This document shows positions 55,365 through 64,000 of a DNA stretch of 64,000 nt, piece by piece (position 1 is the stretch's first letter; each line of letters opens with the position of its first letter). The DNA is from Seminavis robusta (lineage: Eukaryota; Bacillariophyta; Bacillariophyceae; Naviculales; Naviculaceae). Both the position numbers and the translations under genes were made by a program. The notes below the pieces were generated by a model, which saw only the letters and a list, made by a program, of their open reading frames with translations, was not told the DNA's origin and did no database searches. The stretch lies in assembly GCA_903772945.1 (NCBI GenBank), contig CAICTM010000021.1:1-64000 (forward strand). Direction: 5' to 3'.

Positions 55365-56630
55365 ATGCGCCCTTTCCATGCCTGGAGTCTCGTTCTGGTG
55401 ACTTGTATTATTAGTATGTACATGTTTTCCCTTGCTGGTGCCACGGATGCTAGTACCGGTACTACAGATGATAGTTCAGTGGTTCCCACTGCAACGCTGT
55501 CGAATGGTCTGGTGATTCCTTTGGTCGGTTTGGGCTGTGCCAGTGGTGTTCGCAAATCCCACGTCTTGTCGGCGCTGGAAGCGGGGTATCGGTATTTGGA
55601 TACGGCCCAAGCGTATCAATGGGGGTATCACGAACGCGATGTGGCGGCCGCCATTGCCGAGTCTCCTTTTGTGACGAGACAAGAAATCTTTGTGGTGACC
55701 AAAATACATCCCGAAAATTTGGGTGTCACATCAACTCGTCGTGCCATTGAAGGATCGTTGCAGCAAGCTGGTTTTGGAGGATATTTGGATGGCATTTTGA
55801 TTCACAAACCCCGCTGTTGGCCGGGAGCGTGTTCGAAAGACCCGGAAGGCACGTGGCAAGAGAGTTGGAAAGTCTTGGAAGAATACTACGATAAAGGACT
55901 CGTCAAGGCCATTGGCATTTGCGATGTCGACAATGAACGCATGTTGGACGAACTCATGCAACAACGCATTCCACCTCATATTATTCAAAATTGGTTTGAT
56001 CCATTCCATCAAACACACGACATTCGTCAAGCCATTCAAGCCAAGGGAATTCTCTTTCAAGCTTACTCGACACTCGGGACGCAATGGAAACATTTTCGAG
56101 GACTCGATCAAAATCCCGTCTTGACGTCCACCACACTTACCGACATGGCACATCGTCATGGGGTGCCTGGACCTGCTCAGGTTGTGATCCAGTGGGCTGT
56201 CAACAAGTACGGAATCTCCGTCTTGCCCGCGTCTACCAATCCTCAACGACAAGCCGACAATTTGCACGCATCGTTTTCCTTTGTTCCAATGAACGAACAA
56301 GACTTTGAAGTGCTGGATCAAATGGACGGTACGGCACCGGCACCCTCCCGGCCCGATCCCAATCAAGTTGCCATGACCTTTACTACAACTACACGACGAC
56401 AAGAAGAAGAAGTAGTACAGGCGTTTTGGGTGGACGAAGACGGCCAGGAAGTTCCCGTGGGGACTATCGAAGCCAATCGAGAATTGAACATGAACTCCTA
56501 TCATGGACATGCCTTTGTTTTTCGCTCTTCGGCGGGAAAGCTTTTGTTAGAGCATACCGTTTCCAGGAATGGAGGCAGAAAACAGACGGTAGTGGTAGGT
56601 GATGGAGACAACGATGAGGAGGAATTGTAA
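55365..56630 (+). CDS. Aldo/keto reductase fused to a VHL-like beta domain
   Basis: A 421-residue intronless frame. Residues 1-26 form a signal peptide or membrane anchor (LVLVTCIISMYMFSLAGA). Residues 40-325 are an aldo/keto reductase with the full catalytic tetrad: D79 and Y84 (LDTAQAYQWG), K113 (VVTKIHPEN) and H147 (ILIHKP). The NADPH-site stretch VLPASTNPQRQADN occupies 286-299. Residues 345-400 (VVQAFWVDEDGQEVP, then ELNMNSYHGHAFVFRS) match the beta domain of the von Hippel-Lindau protein, which in animals recognises hydroxyproline. The enzyme should reduce aldehydes or ketones with NADPH. The C-terminal domain may bind substrate proteins or simply be a fold reused in diatoms. The acidic tail (DGDNDEEEL) is unusual. 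The secretory signal would place a reductase in the ER or outside the cell. Confidence 0.85.
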   Translation: MRPFHAWSLVLVTCIISMYMFSLAGATDASTGTTDDSSVVPTATLSNGLVIPLVGLGCASGVRKSHVLSALEAGYRYLDTAQAYQWGYHERDVAAAIAESPFVTRQEIFVVTKIHPENLGVTSTRRAIEGSLQQAGFGGYLDGILIHKPRCWPGACSKDPEGTWQESWKVLEEYYDKGLVKAIGICDVDNERMLDELMQQRIPPHIIQNWFDPFHQTHDIRQAIQAKGILFQAYSTLGTQWKHFRGLDQNPVLTSTTLTDMAHRHGVPGPAQVVIQWAVNKYGISVLPASTNPQRQADNLHASFSFVPMNEQDFEVLDQMDGTAPAPSRPDPNQVAMTFTTTTRRQEEEVVQAFWVDEDGQEVPVGTIEANRELNMNSYHGHAFVFRSSAGKLLLEHTVSRNGGRKQTVVVGDGDNDEEEL

Positions 56631-58327
56631 TATTTCCATTCTCCATTCTCTAGAAATGATAATGGTGCCATTGGACAGTGTGGTTGTCTCTCTACTAGCT
56701 GTAGCCGCGAGAAAGGGATGTCAACGTCATTTGCCCAACAGCGAAAGAGGAAGAAGAAACCAACAAGACGGGTGTTTTCGTTCACATCAAGTGAAGCAAC
56801 CTTGCCCGCGCAAGAAACAAAAAGGGAGAGATTGATTCTCTTGGTCAGAGGTCTGAAAGCTCCCAAACCTCCTGGGCAGCATTTGGCTCTTGAGGAACCT
56901 AAACTTCTTTTAGTATAGCTGGTAGAGTCTCTTGTAGTTCCTTGATGGATGGTTAGCTATTGCAAGAAACACCACACTAGAGTGCTACCGTGGAACCTAG
57001 CTAGTAGAAACTATAGATGCTGTCAAACAGTAACGGCGTTCGATATCGCCAGCTAGCAAACAGCCCAATGGCAGGACGGGACTACCTGCTGGTACGGACC
57101 TGGATAGCGAAAAATCGAAGGATGGTTGTTGCTCCAGCATAATTGTCCAATATTTCATGAGGCTCTATCTATCAACATGTAGCTAGCTACCAGACTTCTC
57201 AAGAACCAAAAAGGATACATGGTAGCAAACAGGTTCATGCGTTGACTCTTTGGAAGGGATAGTCTTCCGAGTGGCATCCAATGCTATCGTAGATGTTGAG
57301 ATGCCTATGATGACATGGGTACGGTACCTGGCGAAATAGTGAATGAGAGAATGGGTACCGATCTTTGGACAAACGACCTGGGCCATGTTGGCAATGATCC
57401 AGTGGCTGCAGTAGCTAGACTAGCTAGACTTTGGAAACGCAACCATTTGAGATGGCTCTTGATGGTATCATTGAGTCGAGTCGAGTCCATGTATGTGTGT
57501 TCTACCAAACTCTGAGCTGCACCATCTAGCTAGCTGCTACGTAGCTGGCTCCCCACGGAGCTTGCCTTTTCCGTGGCCGAGGCTCACTGGGTAGCACTTC
57601 CAAACAAGCCAAGATTAGGGTCTCCTTCAGCCTCCTATAGTCTATAGACAGACAGCAAACCTATGATCGATTTTAGTTCATATCACATCATGAACAACAA
57701 AACCCTGGAGCTCCAAAGGATACAAGCTACAGTAGACTAGTATCTCTAAAACAGAACCTATTGTGTCTTACATACAGGACCTTCTTCAAAAGGAAGAGAA
57801 GCAACAAGCGACCAAACAAAAAGTTGAACACCGACCATCAGCGGTGAAAATGTGAGACGCCTACTCCCACCGCAAAAGCGAGGCAGACCCGGAAAGATGG
57901 TTTGTTAGAGCTCTGGAGATGAGGCGCCACGAGGCAAATAATATTATGTTGGGGTTAATAATGTATAAACAGGGTATAAATATACCTCATCTACTTCTTG
58001 TACAAATTCAAAAATACCGTCGTCACAGGATTCGGTTTCAAAGGCCATTTTGCCTGCCAGGTTTGCTGTTGGCATTGCAGGTGACTCTTGGCGCTCACAA
58101 TTTCGCTGGCTCCTTGGTGGACTGCCAGAGGGAAAACGAGAATCACTTCCTGGATTGTCGACGACGGTTTGGTTGTGGAAAAACAGAGGATTGGAAGTAC
58201 TGTACTGTAGTAGTTGTCGAGAGGTTTATCTAGTCTATCTTGACGTTTGATAGATAGATTGGTCTCATATCATAATAAGAAGTGTGAAGTTGAATCAATC
58301 GCATCCTTTTGCTGCATAATAAGAATT
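56631..58327. other. Intergenic region before the polytopic membrane protein
   Basis: No gene firmly supported. On the minus strand about 57955-58200 stays open with a plausible composition (SNPLFFHNQTVVDNPGSDSR) but lacks a start and a known family; it could be a stray exon. TAGCTAGC clusters at 57410-57430 and 57525-57545. Confidence 0.45.
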
Positions 58328-59317
58328 ATGAATACTGTACCTGACAAGATGGCGGCTACCTGTGTTGCTGGATCCAAGTACAAGAGGCGTCCTCCTTGCT
58401 ACTTTAAAACTGGCAAGTTGGAGTGGGGCTACCATGGTGTGTTGGGAATGTCCTGCTTGATTCTGAACGGGGTGTCTTTGTACAGCCTCAATCCTATCCT
58501 TATCCTTCTCTTCCAAGTGATGATTCACTTGCAATGTCGCGATGCCTACCAAATGATTTCCTTATCTCCCACCTTGACTCCCATCTTTGACATTCATTGG
58601 CCGTGGGGAGGTCCTCCCACCAAAATTGCTGCCGATCATCAGCCTGCCTTCAAATTGACCATTGATATACTGCACTATGTCACGGCACGAGTGGTGGCAC
58701 TGTGTCTATATCCCTGGGCGGCCAATTCCATTGCCTTTTGGAGTTTGTGTGCCATTCAACTGTGGCGTTGCTGGAGATTGAATCCCTTGCACGTATACCC
58801 GGCCAAAAAGTTCATTACGCACTTGCAACCATGGTTGCTACTGGTACCCGTGGGGATGGGAGTCTTTTTGGACACCATGCAAGTTGTGATTGGAAGAATT
58901 AGTGAAAGACAACAAGATCTAATGGGCTTGACTACCCTGCTGCAGGTTCAAGGACTGTGTCTGGGAATTGCCTTTCTCTTTACCATGGCCTTTCGCAAAT
59001 ACATCAGTATGGTCTTTCTGTTTTGTGCCTCTGTGGCCATTATTTGGGGGATCAATGTTTACGTATGGAGGATGCTCTCCGATACCGCTTCCGATGTGCT
59101 CCACATTTACCAACAGTACAACAACCAAAATGATAACACCATTGATAACAGCGAGGATACGGATGCCTACCAAACCATCCAAGATGTCATTCACGACAAC
59201 ATTTCCAAAGTGGTCGAGGTTATCACTGGTGTTACTTCGAATAGTGGATTGGAAGAACAACATATGCAACCAGTTGCTTCGCAGCCTTCAGACTTGTATG
59301 ATCAATCAGAACTCTAA
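58328..59317 (+). CDS. Polytopic membrane protein of unknown function
   Basis: Start chosen at MNTVPDKM (58328), giving 329 residues; a longer frame to 58247 lacks support. About six to seven hydrophobic segments follow: GVLGMSCLILNGVSLYSL, PILILLFQVMI, TARVVALCLYPWAANSIAFW, WLLLVPVGMGVFLD, QVQGLCLGIAFLFTM and SMVFLFCASVAIIWGINVYV. The C-terminal tail is polar and acidic (NNQNDNTIDNSEDTD). No family recognised and no clear catalytic motif. Neighbouring genes do not suggest a partner. Confidence 0.7.
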   Translation: MNTVPDKMAATCVAGSKYKRRPPCYFKTGKLEWGYHGVLGMSCLILNGVSLYSLNPILILLFQVMIHLQCRDAYQMISLSPTLTPIFDIHWPWGGPPTKIAADHQPAFKLTIDILHYVTARVVALCLYPWAANSIAFWSLCAIQLWRCWRLNPLHVYPAKKFITHLQPWLLLVPVGMGVFLDTMQVVIGRISERQQDLMGLTTLLQVQGLCLGIAFLFTMAFRKYISMVFLFCASVAIIWGINVYVWRMLSDTASDVLHIYQQYNNQNDNTIDNSEDTDAYQTIQDVIHDNISKVVEVITGVTSNSGLEEQHMQPVASQPSDLYDQSEL

Positions 59318-60064
59318 GAGTCTACTACAGTACTTACTGATTGGCAAAACAAACAGCAGGAGGATTTTCAAACGCTCTTGTTTGTAAAGGAGACAACAGA
59401 TTGCATAAAATGCTTAAGTTAACCAGGAGAATGAGCATTCCACACACATGTCTGTAGTCAATTATTAGGTACCTGTACCAATAGAAGGAAGCTCCAACCC
59501 TCGGTAGAAGATAGAAAGAATCGGATACACTACATGTAGCTTGCTAGATGGGAAACCAGAGCTCTGATGTCTCCCGCGTCTTGATCCATTTCCAGAGCTT
59601 CAAAGTACTGTACTGCATGTCCCTGAAGAAAGGGCAGCTGGTGGACTGGCTATTACATGAACATGACATTGTGTAGTACTTGTAGCGGTGCAACATGGTG
59701 ATGGGCAACCAGCTTCCGGTGCTGTGCAATGCACGTGTCCGAACAGACATTCGTCTTCTTGTGCGAGAAATTTTGATGACGAGCCCGTGGTTGTTTTCCA
59801 CGCCACGGTCTCATAGATCGTGGTTTCTCTCATGACTGGGGACAGCTCTGGGGACTAGGGCAAGAAGAAGATCCAACAGACTGTCACTCGACTCACTCGG
59901 ACTGAACCGCGAAGCACCAACAAAACTCTTCTCGCCACAACTCTGTCCCCATCCTCATCTTAGCTCTCTCTAATCCATATATAACTCACAGATCACAATT
60001 CTCGCCACAACCGATCGAGGCTTCTAGCTAGACTAGAGTAATTGAGCGCAAACAATAAAAGACG
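59318..60064. other. Intergenic region
   Basis: No gene recognised. Minus-strand frames at 59544-59833 are short and resemble nothing known. Confidence 0.45.
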
Positions 60065-61478
60065 AATGACAACACCGAATTACCCCTTGACAAGGTCCTC
60101 TCCAGCTTTCTGACTGATGATAGACTGAAGGATGTGACGCTGGTGGCAAGTGATAGCGAAAAAGTGCGAACAAACCTTTTTGTCTTGTCAGCAAGATCAC
60201 CCGTCTTTCGTAGCATGTTTCTGGGCAAGTTTTGGAGGCGACCAAGCCTGAGGTCAAAGTTGGTTTTCCTGGAAGCATCATGCGGGAAATAGTGGAATAT
60301 AGTCTATTCATACAGACATGTGTGATAGTCTCGGAGGGAAGAAGAAAAGAAAGGCCTGTGAGAATAACGAGACAGATGAGTGGAATGCAACCAAGGAGCG
60401 AATCCAAAAACTGTTGGGTCTTGTGGGGGCTGCTCGCTACTACAACTTGCCTAGCCTGGTGATGAATATCCAGAAGACGCTCTCTGAATGCTGCGACATT
60501 ATCCCTTCGTTATCACTTGTGGTCATGGATGCATGCCAAAAAGAAGGGCCCTCACTGCCGTCAGAGTTCAAAGAGCTTGCTTGGTCTTATGTTCGGACCA
60601 AACATGGTGCCCTCAAAGACCCAAAGTCCATTGCATGTGTGGATGCAGATTTGTTGGAAGAAATCCTGAAAGATGAAAAGATGGAATTGGATGAATATCA
60701 TCTTTTTGATTTTCTAAACCATTGGGTTCAATTAGATCCAACAAACGATCGAAAATCAATTGCCAAGGACCTTGCAGGCAACCTCCATCTGGAGAAAGTA
60801 AGTCCTGTTCATCTATCCACTTCAGTTGCCTCATCTGGATTGTTCCTGCCTGACCAGATCAATGAAACTTACAAGAAGCAAGCCCTGGCAACACAGCAGT
60901 ATAACGCACTGTCCTTCCAAAGATCTCGGAAATCCTTTGTCTGGAGAAAATCTCTGACAGCAAGGTTTGGATCAAATTCCAAGAACATCATAGACACACT
61001 AGACTGTCATCCAATCAAGGAAGGTATCCATGAATGGGCAGTGCAGGTTTTGGACAAGTTCAGCTATATGCGTCCCACTGCTATACTTGGGATTGTTTGC
61101 TCGGAAACATTCATTGACAACGGATCAAGGCTTGGTAGCCAAAAGGGAAGCTGGGGAGTTGAGGACTCTGGTTGTGGATACAGTGAGGGTGAAATAGTAC
61201 AGGGATCTTCAAATCCAAGCGAAATACAAAAGGGGAAAGAGGTAATACTCACACTCAATCTGAGCCACAATGATGAGCAAAACGGCACATTGAGTGTTCG
61301 CTACATCGTTCCAACATATTACGGCGCTCCAAAACATAATTTTGTTCACCTCAGACTTTGCACAAATCTTCGAGAGCATTTGAAGTCCCACCCTGGGGGG
61401 TTTCTTCCTGCAGTTTCGGCTTGCAGTGGTGCATGCATGAAGTTTTTGCGAATGAGAAAACTTGAAGAAAAAATCTGA
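60065..61478 (+). pseudogene. BTB-BACK protein gene with broken frames in the BTB domain
   Basis: The 5' part (60065-60234) reads LDKVLSSFLTDDRLKDVTLVASDSEKV in pieces, then LFVLSARSPVFRSMFLGKF, a typical BTB start. The frame then shifts by one base to EATKPEVKVGFPGSIMREIV (60235-60320). It shifts again to the long frame 60318-61478 with the rest of BTB, a BACK domain (LVVMDACQKEGPSLPSEF; LLEEILKDEKMELDEYHLFDFL) and a C-terminal SPRY/B30.2-like region (GIHEWAVQVLDKFSYMRPTAILGIV). BTB-BACK proteins are usually Cullin-3 adaptors for ubiquitination. The two shifts leave no clean start, and no convincing GT-AG introns bridge them. It is either a recent pseudogene or a sequence with small errors; the downstream 386-residue frame could be translated alone. 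Confidence 0.65.
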
Positions 61479-61489
61479 TTCCAGAAAAC

Positions 61490-61758
61490 ATCTTGTGACA
61501 TCTCCATAATCATACGGTTCCTGGTACTGGAAATCAAAGGAGCGGCACTTCGGCTGGCACGACAAAGAATTAAATTCCACATGGCCCGCTTTGTTCATTA
61601 CGGTAGAAAAGTCGTTTGACTTGGGCTTCTGTGTCGTCATTGCTCCAGCCAGTTCGAGTCGAGTTCAGCACTCGAGTTGCTGAAGTATTCCACGTATCGG
61701 GCTCACGTTGCCATTGAGGCTGCTTCGGATCCAGTATACGAGCATCACGCCCATACAC
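61490..61758 (-). pseudogene. Unrecognised small reading frame, probable gene fragment
   Basis: The minus strand reads MYGRDARILDPKQPQWQREP through STRTGWSNDDTEAQVKRLFY to a stop at 61570. Another frame then continues with FDFQYQEPYDYGDVTRCFLE (about 61490-61550). The composition looks like coding sequence split by a frame change. No family was identified. It ends against the convergent BTB-BACK gene. Confidence 0.3.
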
Positions 61759-62116
61759 TTCGCTGGTTCTTGCAGATACTAGCTAGCTGGATGGGGCGGC
61801 AAGGTCAATGTTTCGAGTGATTACTTCCCTCCTCTGGCTACCCGTACCAGTACCGTAGACCCCGCCTTCCTGGTTTCTCGAAGGAACTTGAGTGATTTAT
61901 TGCAGCTTAGCTAGCTAGCTTTGGGAGTTAGAATCGAGGACACAAAGGGTCCTCATGCACCCATCGAGATGGGATAGCTGTCCGGCAGTTTATCTTCCCC
62001 AATCGCCACAATTCACGTCTGATGATGGATACCTGGTACCCGATTACACAAAAGCAGAGATACAAGTCGAGAGCAGCACAATCATTTATCAGTCAGCTAG
62101 CTAGGGCATCAATAAG
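61759..62116. other. Short spacer upstream of the phosphatase gene
   Basis: Nothing recognised apart from TAGCTAGCTAGC (61909-61920) and GTACC palindromes; it presumably holds the phosphatase promoter. Confidence 0.4.
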
Positions 62117-63253
62117 ATGAATCCCTCTACTGCTGGCACCACTCCATCCAACGGCAACAATGATGTCCGTACCATCCGAGTGATTTTGCTGCGTCATGGG
62201 GAGAGGGAAGACGAGGCAGAAGACTACGATAAACACCAACGATCGCGTCGTGATCGAATAGATCCCTTCCTGACAGCCTTTGGACACCGTCAGGCGTTGA
62301 ATGCGTGGAAGCAAATTCTTCGTGCTCTACAAGAGGTATCTGATGATGATACTAAACCCATGCTATTGGCCACCAGTCCTCTGCGACGATGCATTGGAAC
62401 TGCCATGATGGTGGCTGCCGCACAAGCTCAAACAGAATCAACTCTCCAGTTTGTGCTGCCGTCTCAGCAAGCTACCGGTACCCAAGATGCTAAAAATCCA
62501 ATCCCGCTGTTGGTCATGAATGGATTGGGAGATTGTGCGGCTCAGATGCAGCACATGGGTGGCATTGGAAAAGTGATCCAGGCGGGATGGTTGGATTGTG
62601 CGGCGTCGCCCTCCAATGATTGCAACAGCAACAACGATACCCCTATCAAGACCTGTCTGACGCGAATGGCTAAAGCGGCCGCCACGGTAGCCCAAGCGGA
62701 AGCGGTCAAGGACCAATCCAAGCAGAACCACGACGAAATCCACACCTCGGTACCATTGCAATTCTGGAGAGAATCCACGTATTATACCAAGGCACGCACC
62801 AAGCCACTCCAAGGTTTGGCGCCTCTCACCCACCCAAAGTCTCTGGCAGAGCATGCCGCCACCACCATCGGTGCTAGTGCCAATCCATCCACAGACGACC
62901 CCACGACGATGCAGAGGAATGCACCGTACTTCGATGAACGCTGTGCTCAAGCCCTCGAACGAGCCGTGTGGCGGACGGTGCATTCCGGTTTGGACACGTG
63001 CGTCTTGGTCACACATCGAGAAGCCATTCGCTTTGTCGAAGGGTATTGGGCATCCCAGTCACAACAACAAGTGGGACACTGTGGCGCCAAGCATCGCAAT
63101 ATTTCACGTCAAAACATGTCCGCCACCAAACTATACTGTTGTGTGGGTATTTACAGTGTCTCGGTGGACATGACAACTCATCGAGTGTTGGGGTGGCAAG
63201 CCAAAGGCGTCGTGCCCTATCAAACATTGCAATCATCTCATTTGCAGCTGTGA
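62117..63253 (+). CDS. Histidine phosphatase superfamily protein
   Basis: A 378-residue intronless frame. The RHG motif of the branch 1 histidine phosphatases lies at 26-28 (VILLRHGERED), giving the phospho-accepting His27. A downstream arginine pair occurs in TSPLRRCIGTA (86-96). The second catalytic histidine, H300, is in VLVTHREAIRF. The spacing between the halves is long because of inserted polar segments (160-270), similar to the UBASH3/TULA-like and other eukaryotic members rather than to phosphoglycerate mutase itself. Substrate unknown: it could be a phosphoprotein or a small phosphometabolite. No signal peptide, so cytosolic. Confidence 0.82.
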   Translation: MNPSTAGTTPSNGNNDVRTIRVILLRHGEREDEAEDYDKHQRSRRDRIDPFLTAFGHRQALNAWKQILRALQEVSDDDTKPMLLATSPLRRCIGTAMMVAAAQAQTESTLQFVLPSQQATGTQDAKNPIPLLVMNGLGDCAAQMQHMGGIGKVIQAGWLDCAASPSNDCNSNNDTPIKTCLTRMAKAAATVAQAEAVKDQSKQNHDEIHTSVPLQFWRESTYYTKARTKPLQGLAPLTHPKSLAEHAATTIGASANPSTDDPTTMQRNAPYFDERCAQALERAVWRTVHSGLDTCVLVTHREAIRFVEGYWASQSQQQVGHCGAKHRNISRQNMSATKLYCCVGIYSVSVDMTTHRVLGWQAKGVVPYQTLQSSHLQL

Positions 63254-64000
63254 TGTATGTGACAAAGGAAGAATGAAAGGAAGAAAGCAAGCTTGAGACG
63301 TGACACGAAATCAAGCCATCAAGTGTGAGCTGGCTAGAAGGAGGTTTCAATGGAGCCGAAGTTGAATACAAAAACCATGATGCATGCTCAAGTCAAAGTA
63401 ATTGCCAAGCTCAAACAGAAGCTTTCAAGAGTGGCGGGGAGAAAAGAAATGTGAATGGTACACTGATAGTTTCTCAGTCAAGAGCTGGTGGCTGTGGTAC
63501 CGGCGAGTGTGACAGCTTCGGCAACTGCGGAACTACGCACATGTCCATTCAGCGGTGGTATGCGTGGATTTAGCAAGATGTTTTAGTTTGGCTCTCCCCG
63601 TGAATAGGTTTCTAAGGATTCAACCTTTCAACTACAGTAATCATAGCTCATCTCTCTCGCGCCATTTTGTGAAGAAGCCTTGGCATCTTGAGAATGTGAA
63701 GGCATCTCTCTTGTATCTAGCCACAAACAACACGTTATCTTTGCGCTACTTCTAGAGCCACTATTACCACGAGGTTTGGGCATGAAGTTGTGGACATTGG
63801 ACTATCGCAACCAATTCACAGAAGTTGCACAACGGTACTTTTTGCAAAATTTCTTTCTACACCTGCGGTCCTTTGGGATGGTTGCGAGACCAATCAAGCA
63901 AAGAACTAAACCAAGCAAGAAGACACTTGGCAATGGACAACGAGAAACAAACAAAAAAGAGAATGGCAGGCAAATAAATACAAAGTTATTTGTAAATTAT
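63254..64000. other. Terminal intergenic stretch
   Basis: No gene recognised before the window edge. Confidence 0.45.

Noticed and set aside
1-64000. tRNA, rRNA and CRISPR arrays
   Set aside because: No tRNA-like arm arrangement, conserved rRNA segment or regularly spaced repeat array was seen; the 19-bp tandem repeat at 10618-10796 has no spacers.

Overview
This window is nuclear DNA of a eukaryotic microalga, most probably a raphid pennate diatom. A Seminavis robusta-like genome is my best guess, from memory of its expanded receptor cyclases and of its tyrosine-recombinase transposons; the sequence alone does not prove the species. Support comes from short GT-AG introns, tightly packed protein genes separated by repeat-rich spacers, cyclases with a diatom-style architecture, a diatom copia element, and spacers full of the palindromes ACCGGT, GGTACC and TAGCTAGCTA. 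I saw no rRNA, tRNA or CRISPR array.

Positions 1-10,830 are a transposon graveyard: a broken Ty1/copia remnant (1-2,940), the 5' fragment of a receptor guanylate cyclase (2,941-4,090), and a decayed Crypton-type tyrosine-recombinase gene (5,009-10,113). That gene has an internal 680-bp inversion and a 2.9-kb insertion flanked by a 15-bp target duplication. A MITE-like element with an internal minisatellite follows (10,570-10,825). Positions 12,568-32,023 hold a cluster of four two-transmembrane receptor cyclases: GC-A1 (+), GC-B2 (-, broken), GC-A2 (-) and GC-B3 (+). A further intact copy, GC-B4, lies at 49,741-52,950 (-). The A type has one intron. The B type has ten exons, including a 7-nucleotide microexon that supplies the second catalytic metal-binding aspartate.

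Positions 33,272-49,652 carry single-copy genes: a small membrane protein, a five-domain metabolic fusion protein (GTP cyclohydrolase I, methyltransferase, FAD oxidase, phosphomevalonate-kinase-like kinase, adenine-phosphoribosyltransferase-like domain), an SNM1-type DNA crosslink nuclease, a vacuolar-sorting-receptor-like protein and a secreted beta-propeller-like protein. Positions 53,850-64,000 carry an ectoine synthase, an aldo/keto reductase fused to a VHL-like domain, a polytopic membrane protein, a BTB-BACK gene with broken frames and a histidine phosphatase.

Functionally, the cyclase cluster points to a local expansion of cell-surface cyclic-nucleotide signalling. The five-domain fusion looks like a whole purine- or pterin-derived biosynthetic route in one polypeptide and is the strongest candidate for an undescribed system. 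The ectoine synthase suggests osmolyte production.
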